IMG/VR virus record: IMGVR_UViG_3300025671_000457 | Coordinates: 1 to 25,639 of that record | Reading direction: 5' to 3' (one strand) | DNA from: a virus | DNA length: 25,639 nt | Shown: piece by piece, positions 18,741 to 24,805 of the stretch | How the letters are laid out: every line of letters begins with the position of its first letter | How positions within the stretch are numbered: the first letter of the stretch is position 1 | Made by a program: the position numbers and the translations under genes | The notes under the pieces: model-generated | Told to the model about the DNA's origin: nothing | Databases searched by the model: none | Seen by the model: the letters and a program-made list of their open reading frames with translations, nothing else

Positions 18741-19519
18741 CTACTTTTGGTATTTCTTCATCACTTCTTTATGTATCATATTTTCCATTCGTTGTTTATC
18801 ACTTTCAAAAGCTAAAAATAATAAACATTTTTCCAGTGCTAGAGCTAAAACTTCATCGAAGGTGAGGATATTCCCTTTAGATAATTGATAAATTGCTGAG
18901 TATCCGCTCCATTTTTTGTGAAAGTTGTATTGGACTTGAGCACCTGCTTCTGGAGTTTCTGACTCAAAGAGCTCTGGATATCTTTCAACAAGTCCGTTAA
19001 GGTATTGAGAAAAAAAAACATGGCTCCAAAATGCACATCCATACTTACATCTAAAAACTTCTCTTTATCTATTTTACCGCTGTAAGGTTTGATTTCGTAT
19101 AACTCACCTATTCTATTTGTAACAGGCCTATATAAGATAGACATTATTTCTGCCCAATTCTTATCTATCTTTACCTCTTCGTATTTTTGTATATCTACAT
19201 AAGCGCCATAACTCATTTCAGAAAGATTAGGTTCGAATCCCCATTCTATTCCATCTAAATGAAATCTGCGAACCAATGGCAAATCTTCAACAGACATAAG
19301 TTTATGTAGTTGAGTTCGTATATCCGTATATATAGATATATCCAACTTACTTAGGTATCTTACATCAACTCCACATAGATGATGGAATAGAGCCGCATCT
19401 ACTGCTTCTGGTGTATCTTTGTACACTTCCATATCTTTTAGTAATTCTAAATACTTTCTTAGAGTTACTGCTTTCCAATTCTGCGGAACACTTATTTCTA
19501 AATTTACTTTCTTACTCAT
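18741..19519 (-). CDS. Putative tail assembly chaperone, -1 frameshift long form (259 residues)
   Basis: Reading the first 170 codons of the 224-residue gene, then slipping one base back on the T tract, opens a second frame to TAG at 18741-18743, adding 89 residues. This extension looks like a real domain: SQYLNGLVERYPELFESETP, then FHKKWSGYSAIYQLSKGN, ILTFDEVLALALEKCLLFLA and a basic C-terminal helix. The frame is open from 19064, and has no ATG, GTG or TTG that could start it on its own before the last part, so fusion to the upstream frame is the simplest explanation. The alternative is a one-base homopolymer error, in which case the long form is the only product. Confidence 0.55.
18845..19519 (-). 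CDS. Putative tail assembly chaperone, short form (224 residues)
   Basis: A 224-residue protein in the zero frame. It would chaperone the tape measure during tail assembly, a role in which many phages use a short form and a frameshifted long form. The first ~166 residues are a mixed helical domain with LRKYLELLKDMEVYKDTPEA, then LPLVRRFHLDGIEWGFEPNL and IGELYEIKPYSG. A T9 tract begins at codon 168. After it the zero frame continues for another 54 codons, rich in Ser, Thr and Leu. The C-terminal part lies in a second open frame, described separately. Position is unusual, far upstream of the tape measure. The call rests on the frameshift layout and on recalled similarity. Confidence 0.6.
   Translation of the reverse strand: MSKKVNLEISVPQNWKAVTLRKYLELLKDMEVYKDTPEAVDAALFHHLCGVDVRYLSKLDISIYTDIRTQLHKLMSVEDLPLVRRFHLDGIEWGFEPNLSEMSYGAYVDIQKYEEVKIDKNWAEIMSILYRPVTNRIGELYEIKPYSGKIDKEKFLDVSMDVHFGAMFFFLNTLTDLLKDIQSSLSQKLQKQVLKSNTTFTKNGADTQQFINYLKGISSPSMKF
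19010..19016 (-). promoter_or_regulatory. Candidate -1 ribosomal slippery heptamer
   Basis: The minus strand reads ATG then nine T then CTC. In the zero frame, bases 3-9 of the run form T-TTT-TTT, a heptamer on which both tRNAs can re-pair after moving back one base. The following -1 frame is open for 89 codons. A second slippery-type heptamer, A-AAA-AAT, lies at 18911-18917 in the same frames and is an alternative site. Transcriptional slippage on the T9 run would give the same proteins. Confidence 0.5.
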
Positions 19520-19533
19520 AGTTTACTATTTTA

Positions 19534-19644
19534 TAAATTTCGCGGTCCTGATGGGACTCGAACCCACGCGCAATCAGAGTTCGGGTTAAAACCCTACATC
19601 GAAATGCTCTAAGCCATCTGAGCTACAGGACCGCGAAATTTATT
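19534..19644 (-). repeat. 18-bp inverted repeat extending the tRNA acceptor stem
   Basis: The arms at 19534-19551 and 19627-19644 are perfect reverse complements (ATAAATTTCGCGGTCCTG). Seven of the pairs form the tRNA acceptor stem; the other eleven are outside the mature ends. So the precursor would carry a long continuous helix, beyond what a tRNA needs. It may guide processing or protect the transcript from RNase. Confidence 0.85.
19544..19633 (-). tRNA. tRNA or tRNA-like gene, anticodon unclear
   Basis: A 90-base tRNA-like gene. Visible parts: acceptor GGTCCTG/CAGGACC with G discriminator, T-A at 8-9, a D arm with GCTC/GAGC and GG in the loop, and a T arm GTGGG-TTCGAGT-CCCAT. No CCA is encoded. 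The anticodon arm does not fold normally. The 37 bases between D and T arms hold TTTC...CGAA and GGG-TTTTAA-CCC, leaving an insertion of about 8-15 bases. Reading choices include TAA (Leu), TTT (Lys) or TTA (ochre suppressor), so I assign none. It may be a mutated tRNA, a tRNA carrying a short insert, or a tRNA-like element. Confidence 0.7.
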
Positions 19645-19647
19645 TTC

Positions 19648-19914
19648 TTACTCATTATCAAATGGTGTGGTTATATGTGTTTCTGTCATTATTACATTAG
19701 CTTGGTGTTGAGCTAAATGATGTTGAGCTACTGCTCTATCACCTCTTGCTGTTTTTAATTGAGCTTGTAGTTGAACGATATACCCTTTAAGGTTTTTATT
19801 TTCCTCATTCAAAATGTTAGCCCATTGAGCTAGTTGTAAGATTTGTTCTTTTGTTAAATCTTCAACATTCATTTCTTTAGGTGTATCATCAGGTTTTCCG
19901 TGTATTGTTGCCAT
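19648..19914 (-). CDS. Small coiled-coil protein, 88 residues
   Basis: A helical protein. I start it at ATG 19914 (MATIHGKPDDTPKEMNVEDL), one base after the terminase stop. An ATG 30 bases upstream would add ten residues from overlapping terminase sequence and is less likely. The region EQILQLAQWANILNEENKNL followed by GYIVQLQAQLKTARGD is a coiled coil, then a His/Gln-rich tail. It follows the large terminase, so a role in packaging or head entry is possible, but no family was recognised. The tRNA-like gene is directly downstream. Confidence 0.6.
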   Translation of the reverse strand: MATIHGKPDDTPKEMNVEDLTKEQILQLAQWANILNEENKNLKGYIVQLQAQLKTARGDRAVAQHHLAQHQANVIMTETHITTPFDNE

Positions 19915-19915
19915 A

Positions 19916-21097
19916 TTATCTAATTGAAATTGTGTATGAGCCAAAGCTCTTTCTTTTATTACTTAGTTTAAATGTAGCGATATATCTACAAGCATCAATT
20001 GCGTGATTGTTTGTATCTACGGGCTCATTTAAAAATTCTTCATTTTTATCTTTCTTAAATGTATAAGAGTAAAATTCATCAATTATATTATCTGATTTCT
20101 TAGTGATGAATATTTTGTGTTGTTTCATTGTATCTATACCAGCTAAGATTGAATCAGGTCCTTTTACCGCTGGTTTGATGTTGATTCCATTTCTGAATAT
20201 CTCTTCTATAAGTCTTGGGTCTGATGAGTCAGCGATTACTTCTTTTTTACCAAATTGATTATAAGCGGCTCTAATAAAGTTTGCTATCTGATTGGATAGT
20301 AATCCTTTCATATAACAAATCTCATCAAATAGAATGCCTTCTGGTGTTTTCCAAAGTGCTACTAAAGCTGTTGGGTCATTCGTATATCCAAAGTCAATAC
20401 CATATCCCATTAATTCTGATTCTTCAGGTATATAATCTACTACTTCTACATTATCAAAGATTAGACCTTCTACTACACCCTCTAATCCCAATCCATAAAC
20501 TTTCCAATAAGATGGTGAGGTTTTCTCTAATCTTTCAATCTCAGTTACTAATGTATCATCTAAGAATGGATTATCTTTATAGGTTGTAATGTATCTAGTA
20601 GCGTCTGGGTGTGTGAGTACTTGTTGGAATATCCAATGGTTTGTAGCGAACGATGGGTTATATGCAATAATAATCTTATCCGTTGTACGAATAGAGAGCT
20701 GGAAGTAATCTTCATAGTTCAATTCATTTGCTTCATCAATGAACAAGTAATTGCGCTTGGTGCCCTTCCTTCTTTCCGAATCTTGTACTGATAAGAATTC
20801 AATAGATGAACCATTATCAAAGGTATAAGAGTTTTCAGAAGCATACCAATTCTCCTCATCCCAAATCTCCCATTCTTTAAGGATTGTTTTAAAGTCTCTC
20901 ATCGCAGATATACGAAGGGATGGGAATGACTTCCTTACAACCGAAATAAGAACGCCAGGGTTCTCTAATGCTTTAGTTATAAGGTATTGGATTGCTGAAT
21001 AGGATTTACCACTACGAGTACCACCCTGTAAGATAGCTATTCTATCTTCATTCAGCAAGTCCAAAAACGTCTTGCTCGTCTGAATCTTTAGTTCCAT
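19916..21097 (-). CDS. terL: Terminase large subunit
   Basis: The packaging motor ATPase/nuclease, 393 residues. Walker A is GGTRSGKS (25-32) and Walker B is YLFIDEAN (117-124), with the following acid D121-E122. A coupling-type segment IIIAYNPS lies at 142-149. The nuclease domain has GIDFGYTND (D235), VIADSSD (D290) and NHAIDACRY (D368), the three acids of the RNase H-like fold. It is of the Terminase_3/6 type and near the low end of usual length (about 400-450). The start at ATG 21097 overlaps the upstream gene by 50 bases, but the residues after it (TSKTFLDLLNEDRIAILQGG) fit the family, so it is kept. Confidence 0.95.
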   Translation of the reverse strand: MELKIQTSKTFLDLLNEDRIAILQGGTRSGKSYSAIQYLITKALENPGVLISVVRKSFPSLRISAMRDFKTILKEWEIWDEENWYASENSYTFDNGSSIEFLSVQDSERRKGTKRNYLFIDEANELNYEDYFQLSIRTTDKIIIAYNPSFATNHWIFQQVLTHPDATRYITTYKDNPFLDDTLVTEIERLEKTSPSYWKVYGLGLEGVVEGLIFDNVEVVDYIPEESELMGYGIDFGYTNDPTALVALWKTPEGILFDEICYMKGLLSNQIANFIRAAYNQFGKKEVIADSSDPRLIEEIFRNGINIKPAVKGPDSILAGIDTMKQHKIFITKKSDNIIDEFYSYTFKKDKNEEFLNEPVDTNNHAIDACRYIATFKLSNKRKSFGSYTISIR

Positions 21098-21503
21098 ATA
21101 ATTCTTTATATCTTCTTTGGATTACATCATCTACATAATCCTTATGTAGTTCGAAATCAAAAAGCGTTTCCCACTCTTTGTTAGTTAAATCCCAATCCCA
21201 AAGAGTTGGAATAGTGTGGCAGTTAGCTACTGCTCCAATAGATTTTCTTTTTAGTTGAGTAAGGGCTAAATCCTTAGATTTTAAAAATAAGTTCATACAA
21301 TCCATTCCCTGATGTAATGGTGTGGGTTGTGTCCATATAGTATAATCTAACTCACTAAAATTATCTTTATATCTGTCCCATGTAACTAAAACGGGCTCAT
21401 ATCCTAATGTTTCCATTTTATTAACTGCATGAGACATATCACCTAATTTATGTCCGAAGATTAAGCCTAGCTTTTTACTCTTCGTTGTTTTCTTTGTTGT
21501 CAT
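21048..21503 (-). CDS. Unknown protein between the terminase genes, 151 residues
   Basis: A 151-residue protein with a basic N-terminus (TTKKTTKSKKLGLIFGHKLG) and a core rich in Asp, Trp and Tyr: ETLGYEPVLVTWDRYKDNFS, then IGAVANCHTIPTLWDWDLTN and FELHKDYVDDVIQRRYKELY. The opening looks like a Rossmann-type strand-turn-helix but no binding motif is clear. It overlaps the small-terminase-like gene by 29 bases and the large terminase by 50, so it is translationally tied to packaging. It could be an accessory to the terminase, or a second small terminase. No family was recognised. Confidence 0.55.
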   Translation of the reverse strand: MTTKKTTKSKKLGLIFGHKLGDMSHAVNKMETLGYEPVLVTWDRYKDNFSELDYTIWTQPTPLHQGMDCMNLFLKSKDLALTQLKRKSIGAVANCHTIPTLWDWDLTNKEWETLFDFELHKDYVDDVIQRRYKELYGTKDSDEQDVFGLAE

Positions 21504-21798
21504 CTCTTTGTTTTATTTCTACTGTTATCTTTTCTACTTTGTTATTTACTTCAGCTTTTACATCCATATCTACCGATTTTAATTTTGGTAAATTGAATTC
21601 TAAAAGTTTCATTAAAAGATTAAGAGCACCTTTAGGGTCCTCTTCTCTCAATCTTTCATAATCTTCTTTGATGGTATCTAATCCGAAATTAGCAGCACGA
21701 GCAACATTGACTTTCATCATCTCAGTACTTCTATTCTGAGAGCCTCTAGGTCTCCCAAATTTATTTCCGTTCCAATCTTTTCCTTTTTTAAATCCCAT
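21475..21798 (-). CDS. Putative small terminase subunit (DUF5681-like)
   Basis: A 107-residue protein two genes upstream of the large terminase. The N-terminus GFKKGKDWNGNKFGRPRGSQ NRS is a basic, Gly-rich lead typical of DUF5681-type terminase accessory proteins, in which it contacts DNA. Then come two helices, with NLLMKLLEFNLPKLKSVDMD, a motif I recognise from small-terminase-like proteins of Bacteroidota phages. The C-terminus is acidic and disordered. It would recognise the packaging start and recruit the large subunit. No clear helix-turn-helix is visible, so the call is moderate. Two GTTAAAT motifs precede the start. Confidence 0.6.
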   Translation of the reverse strand: MGFKKGKDWNGNKFGRPRGSQNRSTEMMKVNVARAANFGLDTIKEDYERLREEDPKGALNLLMKLLEFNLPKLKSVDMDVKAEVNNKVEKITVEIKQRDDNKENNEE

Positions 21799-21821
21799 AG
21801 TAAATTGTAGTATTTAACTAA

Positions 21822-22319
21822 CTATTTAACATTCAAGTTGAAATCTATATTCGTTAGCGTTTTACCACCATCCCAATGCAAGCGCTTCATTGGCTGTTTC
21901 CAATCTTCTTTGATACGAACTCCAAACCTACCCTGAATTGCTATTAGAAGTGTATAATAATTTTGTATAGCCCATTTGTGATTTACTAAGATATAATCGT
22001 CTTGATGCCAATTTTCTCTAAGAGGTGTTTGATAATAGTAATTGTAATCTTTAAGTGTATAGGTACAACCACTAAAGTTTTTTCTTACTGAGTTGTTCCA
22101 TTCTTCGTAATCTCTCATTATGATTAGAGCTTTTCCGTTTTCCAAATTAGGTAAACAATGCTTTAGGGATTGTTGAATACCAAATCTCATATCTCCTTTC
22201 ACATTTCCAATTGAATGTAGTGAACCATCATATTCTAAATCTACAAAGTTGTTTCTTAATGTCCATTCTAAGAAGTTTGTACCACTTCTCTGCATTCCAT
22301 ATACTTGTATCTTATTCAT
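21822..22319 (-). CDS. Sulfotransferase-like protein, 165 residues
   Basis: The N-terminus has YGMQRSGTNFLEWTLRNNF (about 7-25), matching the 5'-phosphosulfate-binding loop of PAPS-dependent sulfotransferases. A later stretch, LIIMRDYEEWNNSVRKNF, resembles the second PAPS site (hydrophobic strand, Arg, then a Ser-containing helix). So it may transfer sulfate from PAPS to a sugar or other acceptor. It is shorter than typical sulfotransferases (about 250-300 residues), so it is a minimal or degraded member. It is in the packaging operon, overlapping the upstream gene by 8 bases, with no sugar enzymes nearby. It may modify virion or host glycan. An unrelated P-loop kinase is the alternative. Confidence 0.5.
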   Translation of the reverse strand: MNKIQVYGMQRSGTNFLEWTLRNNFVDLEYDGSLHSIGNVKGDMRFGIQQSLKHCLPNLENGKALIIMRDYEEWNNSVRKNFSGCTYTLKDYNYYYQTPLRENWHQDDYILVNHKWAIQNYYTLLIAIQGRFGVRIKEDWKQPMKRLHWDGGKTLTNIDFNLNVK

Positions 22320-22746
22320 CTTCTTTAAATTCCCATTTAAAATTATAAGCTGTTAAATGTTCTCCTTTACAACATCTTAATATTTGAGATGCTGCTGATT
22401 CTTTCCATCCTAATTCTTCTATTACCTGATTTACACTTTCCCATTCTTTTATTTTATTTCCTTCTAAATCAAATTGAATACATGCTAATTCTTTTTGTGT
22501 TTTTCTATAAGGAACAAATTCTCCTTTCATTCTTCGAAGTGCTTTTTGAGTATTCTCTTTATGCCTCTCAGCTCTTGCAGGATGATTTCCCCATAAAGTA
22601 GCTAACCAATTATCACCATAGTACTTCCTACCTAAAACCTCTTGATAATTCTCCATAGCGAATATCTTATCTAACTTTCGTTTGGTTTCTTTTTTGATTT
22701 CTAAGTAATCTTCGTAGCTATAATCTCTTTTTATCTTTTTTGGCAT
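22312..22746 (-). CDS. Homing-endonuclease-type DNA-binding protein (NUMOD-like), 144 residues
   Basis: The C-terminal half, IQFDLEGNKIKEWESVNQVI EELGW then SAASQILRCCKGEHLTAYNF KWEF, matches the NUMOD1/IENR1-type DNA-binding module of homing endonucleases. A weak NUMOD3-like segment (HKENTQKALRRMKGEF) precedes it. The N-terminal 45 residues are basic and helical with no GIY-YIG, LAGLIDADG or HNH catalytic residues visible. So it may be a cleavage-dead remnant, or the DNA-binding partner of the HNH enzyme encoded just upstream, which it overlaps by 29 bases. Confidence 0.6.
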   Translation of the reverse strand: MPKKIKRDYSYEDYLEIKKETKRKLDKIFAMENYQEVLGRKYYGDNWLATLWGNHPARAERHKENTQKALRRMKGEFVPYRKTQKELACIQFDLEGNKIKEWESVNQVIEELGWKESAASQILRCCKGEHLTAYNFKWEFKEDE

Positions 22747-23311
22747 GATATTCTTTTAGTGTAATCCTTTTTATAATATATCCGCCTGTTGATTTTGTTT
22801 TTCCTGATAATTGTGAGTATATTGATTGTGGTAAAATACCTAAAGCTTCTCCTACTTTGCGATATTGTGGGAATACTCCTACCCATTCTCCATTTTTATG
22901 CCAAACTTCTACGGGCTGAGACTTACCATCTTCTATTGATTTATCTGAATCAAAATAATGTTTACAATTTTCTTTATGAGAAACCCATTCTAAATTTGTA
23001 TAATGATTATTCTTTTTATTACCATCTTTGTGATTCACTACCCAACTCTTAGTATCTTCCCATCCTTCAGGCGTGTCCAACCAAACTTGTGCAACAATTC
23101 TATGTACAAGACCAGCTGAACATCTAGGATAACCAGTATTAGCTAATGAATACTTAGCTTCTCTTTCTTTTGTTTTTCGATAATTTCCCCATCTTGTCAA
23201 TACTTCTCTTTGTGGGTATTTTACTCTACCAGTGTTAGATACTAAAAAGTCTAATGTGTTACCAAACTGAGTTTTAATATCTACTCTTTTCCATTCTTCT
23301 TTATTTTCCAT
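22718..23311 (-). CDS. HNH homing endonuclease with NUMOD4 domain
   Basis: A 197-residue enzyme. The N-terminus (EEWKRVD... FLVSNTGRVKYPQRE) is a NUMOD4 domain. The HNH motif follows: H70 in AGLVHRIVAQVWL, then NHKDGNKKNNHYTNLEWVSH with H94, N101-N102, N106 and H112, plus N115. The C-terminal part (EVWHKNGEWVGVFPQYRKVG and ILPQSIYSQLSGKTKSTGGY) is a NUMOD1/IENR-like DNA-binding module. It cuts DNA to spread its own gene. HNH proteins beside terminase genes can also help packaging, but the NUMOD4 plus C-terminal module points to a homing type. No intron is visible around it, so it is free-standing. Confidence 0.85.
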   Translation of the reverse strand: MENKEEWKRVDIKTQFGNTLDFLVSNTGRVKYPQREVLTRWGNYRKTKEREAKYSLANTGYPRCSAGLVHRIVAQVWLDTPEGWEDTKSWVVNHKDGNKKNNHYTNLEWVSHKENCKHYFDSDKSIEDGKSQPVEVWHKNGEWVGVFPQYRKVGEALGILPQSIYSQLSGKTKSTGGYIIKRITLKEYHAKKDKKRL

Positions 23312-23323
23312 TTTTATTTTAAT

Positions 23324-23593
23324 TTATAATACTATAAAATCGTTATCTTCTTGCGGTTTTACTGAGTTTAATCTTTGATGTTCTATAATGAACCTTCTCA
23401 CTTCTTTATATTGTGAGAAATCAAATCTTTTCTCTTCTCTTACCTTAATTAAGATATCTGCTACATATCCATCATATTCATTTGGGTTGTCAATCTTTGC
23501 ACCCAAAGTTTCGGCTTCTTCAATGTATGACCATACACCTTCTTTGCCTTTTTTCATTAAACTTCTAAAGTTTTCTTTTAATTTTGCTTCCAT
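23324..23593 (-). CDS. Unknown helical protein, 89 residues
   Basis: A charged, mainly helical protein (MEAKLKENFRSLMKKGKEGV WSY; later YDGYVADILIKVREEKRFDF SQY). It contains no Cys and no membrane segment. It lies 1 base after the 56-residue gene and 12 bases before the HNH gene. The tight spacing says it is part of the operon that starts with the sigma-like gene. No family was recognised. Confidence 0.5.
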   Translation of the reverse strand: MEAKLKENFRSLMKKGKEGVWSYIEEAETLGAKIDNPNEYDGYVADILIKVREEKRFDFSQYKEVRRFIIEHQRLNSVKPQEDNDFIVL

Positions 23594-23594
23594 A

Positions 23595-23765
23595 TTATTT
23601 ATCTCTACTTTGATTTAAGGGATGTCTTTCTCCTGAGAATATAACTTTCCAATTCTTAGGATACATTTTCTTAGCTGCTCTTTCTACCCGTTTTGGATTA
23701 GTTAGAAGTTGTTCTAATTTTTTACTATTTTTCTTTCTTATCTGCTCTAATTCTTTATTCTTCAT
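23595..23765 (-). CDS. Small basic protein, 56 residues
   Basis: A short frame from ATG at 23765 to TAA at 23595-23597. It overlaps the sigma-like gene by 11 bases and ends 1 base before the next start. The product begins with a Lys/Gln/Leu helix (MKNKELEQIRKKNSKKLEQL) and continues TNPKRVERAAKKMYPKNWKV, so it is strongly basic and could bind nucleic acid. Function unknown. Confidence 0.6.
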   Translation of the reverse strand: MKNKELEQIRKKNSKKLEQLLTNPKRVERAAKKMYPKNWKVIFSGERHPLNQSRDK

Positions 23766-24297
23766 TTTTTTCCTTATTAAATGGATTATCTAATTTTTCT
23801 TTTAATAATGTTTTTATTTTCTTTACATTTAAGAACGCTGTGCTCTTAGATATGCCTATTTCTTTACTCAATTCATCAAATGTTTTATCTGAAAACCAAT
23901 ATAATTCAAACAACATTGCTGATGACCAACCTTTCTTTTTCTTCATTTGAGATAATTCATCTAAAACTTCTTTATATGATTTTTCCAATTTATTATCCCA
24001 TTCTTCATCATATGGTATATCTTCACTATCCCAATCTGAAAATAAAGGTAACCATCTATTATCTACTTTTTTAAGATTGTAGAATCTACTGATGATAAAC
24101 GCTCTACAATATTGTAGATTGTAACTATCTTTAAAGTAGAGAGCTTCATCATTTCTTTCTAAAAGATAGAGGTACAATTCCTGAACTAACTCCTCAGATA
24201 TTATCATATCTTTGCTAGCTTTGAATGCAACAGAAAATAACCATTGATGATGTTTTCTGTATAGTACATCTAATCTTTTTTTAGTTTCTTTATTCAC
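23755..24297 (-). CDS. Sigma-70-like RNA polymerase sigma factor
   Basis: A 180-residue protein with a region-2-like N-terminus (LYRKHHQWLFSVAFKASKDM IISEELVQELYLYL) and a region-4-like helix-turn-helix near the C-terminus (SDKTFDELSKEIGISKSTAF LNVKKIKTLLKEKL). It is compact, like ECF-type sigmas. It may direct host polymerase to phage promoters, possibly the late genes. It overlaps the upstream 77-residue gene by 8 bases and the downstream one by 11, so it sits at the head of the packaging-structure unit. A non-sigma DNA-binding protein with an HTH remains possible. Confidence 0.65.
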   Translation of the reverse strand: MNKETKKRLDVLYRKHHQWLFSVAFKASKDMIISEELVQELYLYLLERNDEALYFKDSYNLQYCRAFIISRFYNLKKVDNRWLPLFSDWDSEDIPYDEEWDNKLEKSYKEVLDELSQMKKKKGWSSAMLFELYWFSDKTFDELSKEIGISKSTAFLNVKKIKTLLKEKLDNPFNKEKNEE

Positions 24298-24523
24298 TTC
24301 TTTCCTTCACAAAATCACGTAATGCATTAACTGCTTGTGCCCATAACTTAGCAGAACTTTTACAAGAACACGGCTGTGTTTCTGTTTTATTTCTGATTTT
24401 GTTATACATCAACCAAATAAAATGCATCTGTCCTTCTGGTAGGAAAGCTTTTATTAAATTTAATTCTCCTTCTAATCTTTTAAATTCCTCTTCAGTAAGA
24501 GGTAAATACTTTTCTGAACTCAT
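24290..24523 (-). CDS. Small protein with C-x-C motif, 77 residues
   Basis: A 77-residue helical protein ending in TQPCSCKSSAKLWAQAVNAL RDFV. The Pro-Cys-x-Cys followed by SSA and W is a motif I recall from small proteins of Bacteroidota phages. The first half has an acidic helix (LTEEEFKRLEGELNLIKAFL). Two Cys only, so a metal site would need partners. It overlaps the 61-residue gene upstream by 4 bases (ATGA) and the sigma-like gene by 8, so the three are probably co-translated. Role unknown. Confidence 0.6.
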   Translation of the reverse strand: MSSEKYLPLTEEEFKRLEGELNLIKAFLPEGQMHFIWLMYNKIRNKTETQPCSCKSSAKLWAQAVNALRDFVKERSE

Positions 24524-24705
24524 AATGATATCCCTTTTTCTTTACAACCAAATAACTTATTTAAATACACACGACGTCTTTCGCACCCGCAATCTGCGTA
24601 TCCTAATTTATTTGCTATCCACATAGCTAAATCTTTTCCCCAACCTAATGTAATTACATTGATTAATCCCTCTACTATGTTTCCAAATTTTATTAAACAA
24701 ATCAT
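24520..24705 (-). CDS. Small protein with Cys-Gly-Cys motif, 61 residues
   Basis: A 61-residue protein with an apolar N-terminal half (MICLIKFGNIVEGLINVITL GW) and a basic second half ADCGCERRRVYLNKLFGCKE. The D-C-G-C-E/x-R-R-R pattern occurs in small proteins of flavobacterial phages as I recall. The N-terminal half is not long enough for a certain membrane span but could insert. It starts the three-gene coupled unit with the 77-residue gene and the sigma-like gene. Function unknown. Confidence 0.55.
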   Translation of the reverse strand: MICLIKFGNIVEGLINVITLGWGKDLAMWIANKLGYADCGCERRRVYLNKLFGCKEKGISL

Positions 24706-24720
24706 ATATTAAGTAAGGTT

Positions 24721-24752
24721 AAAAGAAAAGGGATACTATGACCCCTTTTCTT
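24721..24752 (-). terminator. Probable rho-independent terminator
   Basis: A 10-bp stem (AAGAAAAGGG / CCCTTTTCTT) with a 10-base loop lies 54 bases downstream of the 64-residue gene, followed by TTTT on the minus strand. It would separate the two small leftmost-transcribed genes from the sigma unit. The stem is A/T-rich, so the strength is uncertain. Confidence 0.6.
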
Positions 24753-24805
24753 GAATAAGGAAAATAAATATTTATTGGCAGATAAATAATTATCATTTAT
24801 AAATA

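Noticed and set aside
18911-18917. A-AAA-AAT heptamer as the main slip site of the chaperone
   Set aside because: Kept only as an alternative. The -1 frame is already protein-like for about 30 codons upstream of it, so the T tract at 19010 fits better.
19544-19633. tRNA as a phage attachment site
   Set aside because: It lies inside a structural operon and no integrase or repeat of the tRNA end is present in the window.
19915-19944. Upstream ATG for the 88-residue coiled-coil protein
   Set aside because: The extra residues come from overlapping terminase sequence and the ATG just after the terminase stop is a better start.
24781-24794. Small AT-rich hairpin after the 64-residue gene
   Set aside because: A 5-bp A/T stem is expected by chance in such sequence; the stronger stem at 24721-24752 is the likelier terminator.
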